Source: Gnetum montanum (taxonomy: Eukaryota; Streptophyta; Gnetopsida; Gnetales; Gnetaceae). From it: a DNA stretch of 64,000 nucleotides. The notes under the pieces were generated by a model. The model was not told the origin of the DNA. It did not search any database and saw only the letters and a program-made list of their open reading frames with translations. The first letter of the stretch is position 1. Each line of letters opens with the position of its first letter. The position numbers and the translations under genes were made by a program. Below are positions 1-10,241 of the stretch, piece after piece. The DNA is taken from the NCBI GenBank assembly GCA_015680685.1, contig MNCI01005513.1:81193-145192 (forward strand), written 5' to 3'.

Positions 1-125
1 AGAGTTTGGCTAAGGGTCTAAGTCTGTCTTGAACAAGGGAAGCCGCCTCTATTTATAGAAGATGAGGCAGGACGTGATATCACGTGGCAGATGCAATATC
101 GCATACATGATATCACGGCTCAGCA
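1..125 (-). repeat. Element A 3' LTR, U3 end only
   Basis: The stretch ends in GGCTCAGCA at 125, the decayed form of the family terminus CTCATCA, and is followed directly by the polypurine tract. A TATA box reading TATAAATA on the minus strand lies at 50-57, about 70 bases into the LTR. Between it and the terminus are three GATATC-like palindromic motifs (72-118). The rest of the LTR lies outside the window. Confidence 0.8.
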
Positions 126-143
126 TACCCCCATGACTGAATG
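126..143 (-). other. Element A polypurine tract
   Basis: On the minus strand this reads CATTCAGTCATGGGGGTA and abuts the LTR, as expected for the plus-strand primer of a retroelement. The same motif abuts the 3' LTRs of C, E and (with changes) F. Confidence 0.75.
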
Positions 144-2012
144 AAAACTTGTCATCAAGTTCCTTACAAAATATTGGAAAGGTATGGGATTATTGACTTG
201 AATGACACTAATGGTGAATGGGGTGACATATGAATGGATCATTATTATGATACATGGCAATATTAGTGTTCATGACCATAAAAGTGAACACTATACACAT
301 TTGACATCTAGCCTTATTTAGCAGCTGAGAGAGAAGAGAGAGAAAAGAAGAAGATGTGTTGCTGTTGACTCAAAAATTGCACCTTCCATTATCCATCCAT
401 AACAGTGCCATCAATCTTGTTCCTTGCATGACTGTTCCAGCACCAGTCCATCCTAAGTGTTTCCTCCAGCTCTAGTCCATTTTTGTATGATTGCCATCTA
501 CACACACAACACAGTTTCATATTAGCAAGGATAAATAAATCACAATGCAGTTGATACCTTACCTCAATGTGCAGTTCATTGGCTAATTTGTGATATGGAT
601 AATATGGATTCTAGAGATATAACACTAGCAACTACCCAAGGTGTAGGGGTTAGGAGAAAATTGAAAAAAATTGGACTAGGATCCCCATGACTAAGAGTGA
701 TCCTCCGATAGTGATAGAATGGAAAAAGCTAAGGAATAAGAAAGATGGAAAAAAATAAACGATGGCAACACCAATAAAATGGATGTCAGAGGTGGAAATG
801 AAGAAAATAAATGTTAATTGTAGCAATGTTTAAGGAAACGAAGTTAACTGATCCACCAATTAGGAATGCCAGTGGGTCCTCCCCAAAGCAGGCTCATGTC
901 CTTAATGCCCTAACAATCCCACATTCAAAGAGTACATAGGCTTTGAAAATGTCATTTGGAAGTAAGAGTTAAAGTCTTAACCATAAGAATTTACCATAAA
1001 TAAAACAATGCATCAACCAAAATATAGACTATTGATACAACCGGCAATGAGGTGGAACATGGAGAAAGAATGATGAGGAGAAGAGAATGGAATGGAGTTC
1101 CAAGAATAAGGTGGTGTACAGCCCCTTGTGTATTTATGGTTAATGTGACTGGGTAGATCTCATTCCAAATCCAGCCTCAAACAATCCACATCCAGTGACT
1201 TCACATTGATACACTTGGCTAATCCATCCACTTGAAGTAGCAAGAATGCTTCCGCCAAAGAGTCACCATCATTCCGAAGAAACGAAAAAGGAAAGAGTAG
1301 GAAGCAAGAGAGGGCCTTAGTTAGAGGGAACATGTTTGTTTAGTTCCATAACCAGTGCTTATAGCCTAGATGATTATTTTGTCTAAGGGGTGTGCTTTGA
1401 ATTCTCGCTGTGTTTGTTTGTTTGTTTTTTTTTTTTTTTTTGTGAAAACCACACCATGCAAAGACTTATTATTATTCTTATTAGCTTAGCTTCCCAATAA
1501 TGGAGCAACGTCGGAATGGTAAGGAAAACTCAAGAAGAAAACATCCGAGCACCCAAGAGAATGGCTAACACAAATGTATCAAATCCCCTTGAAGTCACAC
1601 CCTTTTCAATCCTTGAGTCCTTCCTTAGTTTGAGAAGTGCCCAGTCACCAATTCGTTGATAGTTTTATGATTAAGAAAGGGACCATATAATTCCAAGCCA
1701 AGAGAGACCATAGAAATTTATGAATGCATGGATGACGTGGACTCATTGCCTATTATATCAAAAGAACCATATCTTAGTATCAACATTATAACTCCAAGGT
1801 AAAAACCAAACATTAGCAATCACTAGAATACCGTTCATACCACCACAGTCGCACTTATTAGGTGAAAAACCTAATCAACACAAACAACCACACAAAGAAA
1901 TGAAAAAGTATGAACGATGTTGCAAACCAAAAACAAGAAAAGTTAAAGAAATTTGTAAAACAAAAACTGAAAAAGGAACTGAGGGCCTTAATTGATCAGT
2001 AGAGGTGGCCAT

Positions 2013-2028
2013 CTCTCCCATGACTGAG
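2013..2028 (-). other. Internal polypurine-tract-like box, element A
   Basis: On the minus strand this reads CTCAGTCATGGGAGAG, a near-copy of the terminal polypurine tract motif TCAGTCATGGGGG. It lies soon after the end of the integrase region. Equivalent boxes occur in B, C and D. Confidence 0.6.
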
Positions 2029-2169
2029 TTGGAAGGAGGAGATCTGAAATAATGAGTAGGGTTGTCCCTTCTCAGAGATATTATGGGCACTGGTCATTCT
2101 AAGTTCATGGAAGGGTTTGGTCTATTGCACATTGACTAGTAATCTCTTATCAAGGCTCTTAGGTTTGTA

Positions 2170-3200
2170 TATGGTCATGGCCCTTGAAGAAAAGGTTGTA
2201 TGAATAATATAAGGTCCTTCCATAGTGTTTGAAATTTTGTGCATTGTGGCACATGTGTGGGGTTCAAGTAGAGAACCTTATCTCCTAGTTGATACTTAAC
2301 CTTTTGAATTTTCATGTCATGACATTGCTTGTTATATGCCTTGTGCAACTCATTTGATGACAAGGGAGATAATCAATTTTTGTCTAGCACGTTTAAAGTT
2401 TTCAACCTTTTTTTTGTGCTAGATTAAGATCAAGGTGGAGGTCACAAGCTATGGATAGTGTACAGAGCTCGGTTTGAATTAGAAGCTTTGGAAGTTTTCC
2501 ATATACTAATGCATAGGGAGAGTAACCTATAGGGAGTTTTCAAGTGGAGTAGTATGCCCAAAGAGAATCATTCAGTTTAGTGCTCCAATCTCACCTATAC
2601 TTGATGATTATCCTTGTCAATATTTTAGTGATCTCCCTATTAGTGACCTTGACTTGTCCATTAGCTTGGGGGTGATAAGGTGTACTCAATTTATGTTCAA
2701 CTCCTAAGTGTTACATTAACTTCTGAAAAGTTACACCTATGAAGTGTGTTCCATTATCCGAGATAAGTGCACATGGTACACCAAACCTATTTAAGATTTT
2801 TTGTTGCACAAATTGTGCAGCTGTAGATGATGTGTAGTCTGTAACAATAGCTACTTCAACCCATTTCGTTAGATAGTCTATGGCAATAATGATGTAAGCT
2901 TTTCCATTGGACATTGGTGTAATGGACCCCATAAAGTCTATTCCCCAAATATCGAAGGGTTCTAAAGGTTGAATCCATTATTGCGGACCCTCCATTCTAG
3001 TAGTCATTCCCCCATCACGTTGACAGTGCTCACAAGATTGGACAAATTGATGGATGTCCCAAAATAATGTTGGCCAGTAATATCCTGCAAGCAGGATCTT
3101 AATAGCCATTTGTCTCCTTGCATAGTGACCCCCACAAGGGCCCTCATGAGCATCTTAGAGAACTCTTAGTTGGTCCACCTCGGGCATGCACCATCGAACC
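2170..3200 (-). pseudogene. Element A integrase (decayed)
   Basis: Integrase inserts the retroelement cDNA into host DNA. The zinc-binding N-terminus (about 3160-3010) is well preserved: His residues in AHEGPCGGHYAR and the pair CEHCQRDGG give the HHCC pattern. The catalytic core shows [11 protein letters not shown], with the first Asp at about 2878, and SDNGTHF, with the second Asp at about 2758. A C-terminal piece at 2363-2175 has the usual KYQLGDKVLYLNP stretch. Stops interrupt the frame between these blocks, for example at 2711 and downstream of 2363. It follows RNase H directly, as in gypsy elements. It is not expected to be active. Confidence 0.8.
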
Positions 3201-3258
3201 AAGCCATCAAGACACACTTTGTAAAGTTTTCCGTTGATCTCCATAAGGTACTTGGCTC

Positions 3259-3850
3259 TATGAAGAAACTATTGTTTCTTCCTAAAGTCTAGCTCCTGTG
3301 GTTTTTGTTGGATAAGGAGATAGGTGAGAATGCTACTATACCAATTCTTCTCCATGGGTTGGTTATTTACTACATCGGCAAGGAGGGCTTCATCAGGAAA
3401 ATGATTAGACATTACATATTCATCCTCTCGCAACCGAGATAAATGATCTGCAACTATGATCTCGGTGCCCTTTTGATCGATCATCGTTAGATCAAACTCC
3501 TATAGGATTACCATCGTCTAATATGAGGGCTAACCATTGTCTTGTTCATGAGGAATCAAATTGCACTATGATCTATATGGATGAACACTTTGTAACCTAA
3601 CACATAGTGCCTAAACTTATCCAGTGCAAACACTACAGCCATTAATTCTTTTTCTGTAGTTGTGTAGTTAAGTTGTGCATCGACGATACTCCTACTTGCA
3701 TAGTGGATGTAGTAAGGATGTTTTTGGTCATCTAACTATGTAAGTATAGCTCTTAAGGCATAATTGGACACGTCAGTCATTATATGGAATGATCTAGATC
3801 AATCAGGAGCTTGTAGAATGGGAGCTTCTACAAGCTTCTGTTTCAGAGTT
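3259..3850 (-). pseudogene. Element A RNase H (decayed)
   Basis: This is the region between RT and integrase. The clearest block is QKGTEIIVADHLSRL at about 3475-3430, the usual C-terminal signature of gypsy RNase H (KGTEN.VADHLSRL). Upstream, short stretches on the minus strand match the remaining fold but are broken by stops. RNase H degrades the RNA of the RNA-DNA hybrid during cDNA synthesis. The exact limits are approximate. Confidence 0.65.
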
Positions 3851-3858
3851 TGGAATGG

Positions 3859-5079
3859 TCATTCACATTCCCAGGCCCATTTGAATGGTGTGTCCTTCTT
3901 TGTTAGCTCTACCAATAGTTTGGCAATCTTGGAGAAGTTCTTAAGGAATCTCCTATAGTAGCTAGTGTGTCCAAAGAATGACCGAATGTCCTTAACAGTT
4001 TCCTGTTGACAGGTGATTCCTTGGGTGACCCTAACTTTATTTGGGTCTACCTCTATTCCTGAATGTGAAACCTTATGCCCAAGTACTACACCTTCTTGGA
4101 CCATTAAATGGCTTTTCTGCTAGTTAAGCCTTAATTTGGTTTCTACACATCTTTTTAGCACTTTCTCTAATCGGTCCAAGGCTTGATTAAAACTGGTTCC
4201 ATAAGTGGAGAAGTCATCCATAAAGAATTTCACTCCATTTCCTTTCTGTTGTTTGAATATTCTTAGAACTAGGCATTGAAACATGGTAAGAGCATTGCAC
4301 AATCCAAATAGCATTTGTTTATATGCGAACGTTCCCCAAGGATTGGTGAACATTGTATTGGCTTGATCTTATGGGGCTATCCGTATTTGGTTGTATCCAC
4401 TTTAGCCATCCAGAAAACTATAATAGTGATGCCCTGCTATGGTGTCTAAGACTTGGTCAACGAATGGCAACAGAAAGTGATCCTTAAATGTTACCATGTT
4501 CAGCAACCTAAAATCTATTCACACCCTCCATTTGCCTACTTTTTTCAACACAATCACCATAGGGCTAACCCATTCTCTATCAACAATAGGATATATGAAC
4601 CTAGCCTTAAGAAGTTATTCTATTTCTTCTTTTACTACTTGCTTCAATTTTGGGTTCAATCACCTCTACAGTTTTTTTTTTTGAGGTTTCATGGAGGGAT
4701 CAGTGTAAATCCTATGCTAGCATATCCTAGGATCTATTCTAGTTAATTTAGGGTATGACCAGGAAAAGGCTTTTGACCACTTGCTTATCACTTTCAGTAG
4801 TCTTTCTTTTTGTTTGGGAACAAGTCTTGCGTTGATGATCACCGATTTTCCATTTTCGAGGGTCATATATTCCAAACCGGTGGGCAATGGTTTTAAATCT
4901 AAGGGCTCTTCTTTAAATCTTTCAAGAATTTCCAACTTCCCCCAATTGATGTTTTCAAGGTTACGGCATGGAAGTTGGCAACGGACTTTCTCTAGTGTAT
5001 CTATGCTTTCAATGTAAGCACTAGTTATTCCCTTAGTTAGTTCCATGCATGTTAGTGAGTTGTTCTCTTGATCAACCAT
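3859..5079 (-). pseudogene. Element A reverse transcriptase (decayed)
   Basis: The N-terminal part (5079-4717) has LEYMTLENGKSVIINARL and ends at KLTRIDPRIC, the usual lead-in to gypsy RT. In the middle, the GKWRV.IDFRLLN, YNQI and IAP blocks can be read across stops. The catalytic motif FMDDFSTYG lies at about 4224-4198, with both Asp residues kept. The thumb region (4104-3859) reads GVVLGHKVSHSGIEVDPNKV followed by a FFGHTSYYRRF block. At least four in-frame stops and shifts break it, one of them in the FLDGYSGYNQ-type block. This is the only RT of the Athila-like family in the window. The motif set fits Athila better than chromovirus RT. Confidence 0.85.
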
Positions 5080-5142
5080 TAGCCACTAGGTGTCTTCTTA
5101 TCATGTGGCTGCTGCATATAGGCACTTTTGTATATTAATGTC

Positions 5143-5800
5143 TTATGCACATTGATTGCATGTAGGCAATGCTAAACTTTGCATAACCCATGATCTGTAC
5201 ACACAATTGCACCGAGTGTCACTATATGCAATGCATGGAACTTTCTTCTTCTCAATCTTTCCAAAAGTGTTTTTCTTGGATATTTCCAAGGAAAAATCAC
5301 AGATTCCTAGGTGTGCATCTATAGTACTTAGCCATGCTCTTCCCATTATTATTGGAAAGTCCCCTTTACCATTGTTTACTTGTATCACTAGAAAATTAAC
5401 TGGATACGACCACCCACACAGTGGTAACAATGTCCTCCACTAGTCCCAAGGGAACAGTGATGGACTGGTTAGCCAGCTCTAGTCAAATATTACTCCTTAT
5501 TAATGGAGGCAGGTTCTAGGCTTTGTACATCTCTTATGATATTAGGTTGACTTCGGGACCTGAGTCCAGAAGAGATTTACATGCTTCATTCCCAGCGACT
5601 TGGAGATAGATTAGAGGGCTTCCAAGATTAGAGAATTTCCTGGGAAGGTGGCCAACCTTAATCCAGTTAGTAACAGCATATGTTAACATAACCGTATGCG
5701 TTGAGCTTGGTGTTTGGTTTGAAAGGAGCTCTGAAGCCTTATTTGATGGAGAGGTGTTCAAAGGTTCAACCACTTGTGGATGTTAGGGCTTGGTTGGGCT
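5143..5800 (-). pseudogene. Element A aspartic protease (decayed)
   Basis: This is a retropepsin that cleaves the Gag-Pol precursor. The active-site block reads LLDSGPEVNLIS near 5573-5537, with DSG in place of the more common DTG. The C-terminal half (5430-5143) reads GWSYPVNFLVIQVNN and then FPIIMGRAWLST, matching the ILGRPFL-type block of Athila and Tat proteases. Stops separate the two halves near 5534 and 5440. A Cys-containing tail (CNQCA) follows and leads into RT. The same tail is shared by B, C and D. Confidence 0.75.
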
Positions 5801-5889
5801 GTTTGTTCTGAAGAAAGGTCTTCTCTTCATATGGTTGTTAGAACCAACAATGGGTTGAGTATTTACAACCCTTGTGGCATTGTGTTGCT

Positions 5890-6300
5890 TTGGTTAAGTA
5901 GGGAGTTCTCCTTGCATTGCTGGAGCAAGTGGTAATGGAGCTATTGGTGTGAGAGTTGCAGATGGATTCAAAGGATGGTATGTGTGTGGGTTATCTCCCC
6001 TAGGAAAAGGATTTCTAAAATACTCATGAGCTTGGTAGTGATGTTGTGGTGTAACGTGACCAAAAGAGTCACATGGAGAGATTGGATGCTGCACATAGTA
6101 GCCATATGGGTCTGGTTGCCGGTAGGGGTATTGTTGCCTTGGTGGTGGCATCCCCCATGACTATGGGTATTGCCGCTATTGATGTTGCTCAATGGGTTGT
6201 GATGGAGTTCCACTTGGATAATATGTTGAAGATTAGTGGAACTGCCTTGGGTTACCTTGGGGATAAGGTAACCGTCGGAGTACTTGCCATTTATTAAATC
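5890..6300 (-). pseudogene. Element A Pro/Gln/Tyr-rich linker between gag and protease
   Basis: A low-complexity segment reading PPPRQQYPYRQPDPYGYYVQ and then a run rich in Pro, His and Thr. It lies between the gag zinc-knuckle region and the protease. It is collinear in A, B and D, so it belongs to the polyprotein and is not random ORF noise. No catalytic motif is visible. Confidence 0.55.
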
Positions 6301-8192
6301 ATGGGTTGAGTGCATACATCCTAGACTCTTGTAGATGTGAGATTACTGGGCAACATCCCTTAGGATGGTCGTATTGGCATATCTCACATCCATCGTCATT
6401 GTCTATGTCTAAATCCATTACCTCTTCGGTGATGGCCATTTTACCCTTACCCTTGTTACATGCATTGTCTACTTCTCTCTTTTTCTTTTTGTCATGCTCA
6501 CTACCTCGCTCTCTAGACTCCTCTACGATTTTAAGAATAGTTTTAAACCTACTATCTAGGGAGTCCCACATTTGGTCTACCTTTTCCGATACTTTAGTTG
6601 TTAAATTTTGGAGCGGCAAGGTTTTCCTATTCACCATCTCTTTGAGTGGTGACTCTTCTTCCACCTCACAGAATCTCACTTCCCTTTTTCAGACGGAAGG
6701 ATCTCGATTGTACTCTTCCGCACTCTCTCTCTCTTCTGTAGCTCACCTTCTTCTTTGGCTACTTGCTCTAGCAATCTATGGATTTGATGAGACCTAAGCT
6801 CCGATAACCTTCCTTGGGCATACATCCCAAGGGTTCTTCTTATTTCATGCCTAAGTCCATCTACGAGATGGCGTAGTTGATCCCACTACGAATAACCATG
6901 GCCAGGGTAATGATGTAATAGTGTGTAATAGTGGCCCATGGTAGCATCCAAGGGTTCATGATTTCCTTGCTTCCATCCTTGGATTTTCTTTCATAGGTTA
7001 GACACTCGGGAGTACTGCACCTTCGAATGGATTCCGGTTCTAAGGACTGGTACCAACTTTCAGCTTCTTTCACTAATGTCCTTGGGAACAACTTTAGTTT
7101 TTGCCATTCTTTTTCTATGTTCTGCAAGGCACATGCATCGTGTAATGCTTGTAAATGGTTTTGAGGATCAGCATTGTATCCCCCTTCAAATCGTGGGATG
7201 TTGTTCATGTCTAACTTCTTGATCCTACTATCCTTTTGGTGCCTTATGGGAACTCTTATGGCCTCCGTTATATCTAGCATGCTTCTAGTTGCAAGTAGGG
7301 GTTCTTCATGATCATCACATTCATAGCATCTATGGTGTCTACATGGTTCCCTACTCTCCCTTCTTCTATGTCTAGATTTCTTAGAGTGCCCTCATCCTTG
7401 TTCTCAACTATCTCGTCGATATTTTTCACTCTGTTTTTCTTTATCCTCACAGTTAGTTTTCTTATGACTACATATAGACACTGAAGGAGAGGGTGAATGT
7501 GATGATGAAGGTGAAGAAGAAGGAGAACCATCGCCATGATGGTGTTTTCTACCTTCTCTTCTGTGGTCTCGGCCACGATCATGATCACGATTAGAACGTC
7601 TACCCTTATCGTGTGTTTGTGTTCCTTCTTTGAACACTTCGTGTTCGTGGGTATCAGAACCAGGGTTGTGAATTGTGCAGTGGAGGTTCTGATACACCAC
7701 CTCCTGACCATCGTTAGGAGTAGGAACCTCGTTTGGTAGGGAACCTGTTGAAGCAGGTTCACCACCCTCAATTTCACTCAAGACATGCGGAGCATTATGA
7801 AACCCTTTATCCTTCGAGGATGTATGATATCTCTCTTGTCGCAAGTCCCTTTGACATTGCACTTCTATGGGATGGTAGTCCCTTTTGTCATGATCGCATG
7901 CAATATATTCTACATACAAAAATGGCATGCCTATTCGTGATAGAGCACGAAGGAACATGTTGGGGACTGATCGGTTTGGAGGCAACATAATGTTACCTTC
8001 CAAGTCTCTCCAACACAGTTGTTCATCTTCATGGAGAATAAAGGTAAAGTCAGGTACATACTCATCGTGATGAGTATATACCACATGAAACTGTTGAGGA
8101 ACTGGCAGATATTGATTACGTGTATTATGTCATTGACTATCTCTTGTGTTAGTCCTAGGCGGTGAAGTGCTCTTATGCGACGAAGAAGACAT
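6299..8192 (-). pseudogene. Element A gag (decayed)
   Basis: Gag is the structural protein that packages the element RNA. The start is taken at 8192 (MSSSSHKSTS), by comparison with the intact start in C. Codon 21 is a stop (TGA) where C has Trp. An N-terminal domain contains VVYTHHDEYVPDF and CWRDLEGNI. It is followed by an Arg/His/Ser-rich region (HHGDGSPSSSPSSSHS) and then the retro-gag core (RFEGGYNADPQNHLQALHD, FPRTLVKEAESWYQSLEP). Near 7010 a small deletion shifts the frame and removes the segment that B keeps as WSTMLELFNDKY. The end has CEICQYDHPKGCC (6388-6350), a CCHC-like knuckle with altered spacing. Frames change near 7410, 7280 and 6680. Confidence 0.8.
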
Positions 8193-8317
8193 TTTGTCTT
8201 GTTCGGTGTGTGATTTACCATTATCTTATCTTTTCTTAATTAACCCTAAGGGTTCGTTCTAGCGTTCCAATGATATGAATGATTTCCTATGTTCTACGTA
8301 GCACACACACAACTAAG

Positions 8318-8335
8318 TCCCCAGCAACAGTGCCA
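8318..8335 (-). other. Element A primer-binding site (tRNA-Asp type)
   Basis: On the minus strand this reads TGGCACTGTTGCTGGGGA, one base inside the LTR end. It matches the complement of the plant tRNA-Asp 3' end at 15 of 18 positions by my recollection of that tRNA. All three mismatches are transitions, as expected from methylation decay. Confidence 0.75.
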
Positions 8336-8336
8336 A

Positions 8337-8682
8337 TGATGAGTGGCGAGGTACCCCTATACTCAACCATACGAATACAAGCATTTCATGCTTGATCCGA
8401 TCAAACTCCAAGGACTAAGTGATTAGGTGCCTTAATGAAACACTCAAGGTTAATCAATCGATGTCTTTCCAAACTTACTTGTATTGTCACAATTGTATGG
8501 TTAAGTAAGCTTGAGGTGTATGATTTTTTATAGCTTTTATCTTTTTAATGTCTTATACTAATAGGGGAAGGTAAGGAGAACTAAGTGACTAACTTTCATT
8601 AACTATTCACTAACTAAGTTCTAATTGTTCCTAACACCAATATCCATTCCCACCTGCTGTACACATCCTGAACTAGTGCAAC
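8337..8682 (-). repeat. Element A 5' LTR, U5 part, truncated by assembly gap
   Basis: It begins TGATGAGTGGCGAGGTACCC in plus orientation and aligns base for base, with roughly twenty differences by eye, to the LTR of B from 12662. It stops at the run of N after 346 bases, while the full LTR is near 790. Confidence 0.85.
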
Positions 8683-8935
8683 NNNNNNNNNNNNNNNNNN
8701 NNNNNNNNNNNNNNNNNNNNNNNNNNNNNNNNNNNNNNNNNNNNNNNNNNNNNNNNNNNNNNNNNNNNNNNNNNNNNNNNNNNNNNNNNNNNNNNNNNNN
8801 NNNNNNNNNNNNNNNNNNNNNNNNNNNNNNNNNNNNNNNNNNNNNNNNNNNNNNNNNNNNNNNNNNNNNNNNNNNNNNNNNNNNNNNNNNNNNNNNNNNN
8901 NNNNNNNNNNNNNNNNNNNNNNNNNNNNNNNNNNN
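8683..8935. other. Assembly gap (253 N)
   Basis: The left flank is the middle of an LTR. The right flank matches position about 1873 in the tail of element A. The missing part should therefore be the rest of the LTR, probably the 3' LTR of B, and about 1.7 kb of B's noncoding tail. If so, 253 bases is a placeholder and not the true length. Confidence 0.9.
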
Positions 8936-9092
8936 ACTAACAAAACAAACAAACACACAAAGAAATAAAAAAGTATAAATGATGTTGCAAAACAAAAATA
9001 AGAAAAGTTAAAGAAATTTGTAAAACAAAAATGTGTAAAATATAAACTTAAAAAGGAACTGAGGACCTCAAATGATCAATAGAGGTGGCCAT

Positions 9093-9108
9093 CTCCCCCA
9101 TGACTGAG
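9093..9108 (-). other. Internal polypurine-tract-like box, element B
   Basis: On the minus strand this reads CTCAGTCATGGGGGAG. It shares TCAGTCATGGGGG with the terminal polypurine tract of the family and lies about 100 bases after the end of the protease frame. Confidence 0.6.
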
Positions 9109-9201
9109 TTGGAAAAAGGAGATCTGAAATAATGAGTAGGGTCATCCCTTCTCAGAGGTATTCTATGCACTAGCCATTCCATGTTCATGGAAGGGTTTGG
9201 C

Positions 9202-10196
9202 TCATTGCACATTGACTAATAGTCTCTTATTAAGGTTTTTGTCTAACTTTTTATGGATTTCCAACTTCCCCCAATTGATGTTTTCCAGGTTAAGGTTTGG
9301 AAGTTGGCGACGATCTTGCTCTAGTGCATTTATGCTTTCAACATGAGTGCAAGTTATTCCCTTAGTTAGTTCCATGCACGTTAGTGAGTTTCTCTCTTGA
9401 TCAGCTATCAGCCACTGGGTGTCTCTTTGTTGTGTGGCTGCTACATATAAGCACTTTTGTAGGATAAGGTCTTGTGCACACCGATTGCATGCAAGTAATG
9501 TTAAAATTTGCACAACCCATAATCTCTGCACGCAATTGCACCCTGTGTCACTGTATGCAATGCATGGAACCTTCTTCTTTTTTATCTTTCCAAAAGTGTT
9601 CTCCTTAGATATCTCCAGGGAAAGATCATGGATTCCTAGGTGTGCATCTATAGTATTTAGCCATGCCCTTCCCATTATTATTAGGAAATCCCCTTTATCG
9701 TTATTTACTTGTATCACTAGGAAATCATTGGGTACGACCACCAACACACAGTGGTAATGATGTCCTCCACTAGTCCCAAAGGAATAGTGATGAATTGGTT
9801 GGCCAGCTCTAGGCAAATATTGCTCTTTCTTAATGGAGGCAGGTTCCAGGCTTTGTACATCTCTTGTGATATTACGTTGACTCCGAAACCTGATTCCAGA
9901 AGAGCTTTACATGGTTCATTCCCAGCCACTTGGAGATAAATTAGAGGGCTTCCAAGATCATAGAATTCCCTAGGAAGGTGGCCCATCTTAATCCAATTAG
10001 TAACATCATGCATTAACATAACCGTATGCGTTGAGTTTGGTATTTGGTTTGAAGGGAGCTTTGAAGCCTTATTTGATGGAGGGGCATTCAAAGGTTCAAA
10101 CGCTTGTGGTTGTGAGGGCTTGGTTGGACTGTCGGTTCTGAAGAAAGGTCTTTTCTTCATAAGGTTGTCAGAACCAACTGTGGGTTGAGGATTCAC
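9202..10196 (-). pseudogene. Element B protease (decayed)
   Basis: This is a retropepsin domain. The active-site block reads ALLESGFGVNVIS: the catalytic Asp is replaced by Glu, which should abolish activity. The frame shifts near 9740-9810 and continues with FLVIQVNN and the block IIMGRAWLNT. It then runs through the Cys-containing tail to NWGKLEIHKKLDK and a stop at 9202. In A the sequence after NWGKLE goes on into RT, whereas in B it ends about 18 codons later. That marks the left edge of the RT-integrase deletion. Confidence 0.75.
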
Positions 10197-10241
10197 AGCC
10201 CTCGTGGCATTGCGTTGCTATAGTTGAGTGGGGAGTTCCCC

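Larger units (their letters stand above)
126..2169 (-). other. Element A 3' noncoding tail
   Basis: About 2 kb between integrase and the 3' LTR with no credible ORF. Several blocks are conserved with the tails of other copies: GTGGGTCCTCCCCAAAG at 872, ACCACACCATGCAAAGAC at 1448 and CCCCTTGAAGTCACACCC near 1586. A poly-T/TTTG run lies at about 1411-1441. The A/C/E/F blocks keep their order, which suggests a functional RNA or cis element rather than neutral filler. Confidence 0.7.
1..8682 (-). mobile_element. Element A: Athila-type Ty3/gypsy retrotransposon, RT-bearing, decayed
   Basis: Reading leftward, the order is LTR, primer-binding site, gag, protease, RT, RNase H, integrase, long noncoding tail, polypurine tract and LTR. 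This is the gypsy order, with integrase after RNase H. Assignment to the Athila lineage rests on a primer-binding site matching the 3' end of tRNA-Asp and on the RT motif FMDDFS, both typical of that lineage. The 3' LTR is cut by the window start and the 5' LTR runs into an assembly gap. Every domain carries stops or frameshifts, so this copy cannot act by itself now. It is the only one of the six related elements here that retains RT and integrase. It is therefore the best model for the autonomous partner of B, C, D and E. Confidence 0.85.

Noticed and set aside
6306-6797. 163-codon ORF on the plus strand
   Set aside because: Antisense to element A gag; Ser/Leu-rich shadow.
8614-8995. ORFs across the assembly gap
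   Set aside because: They consist almost wholly of undefined bases.
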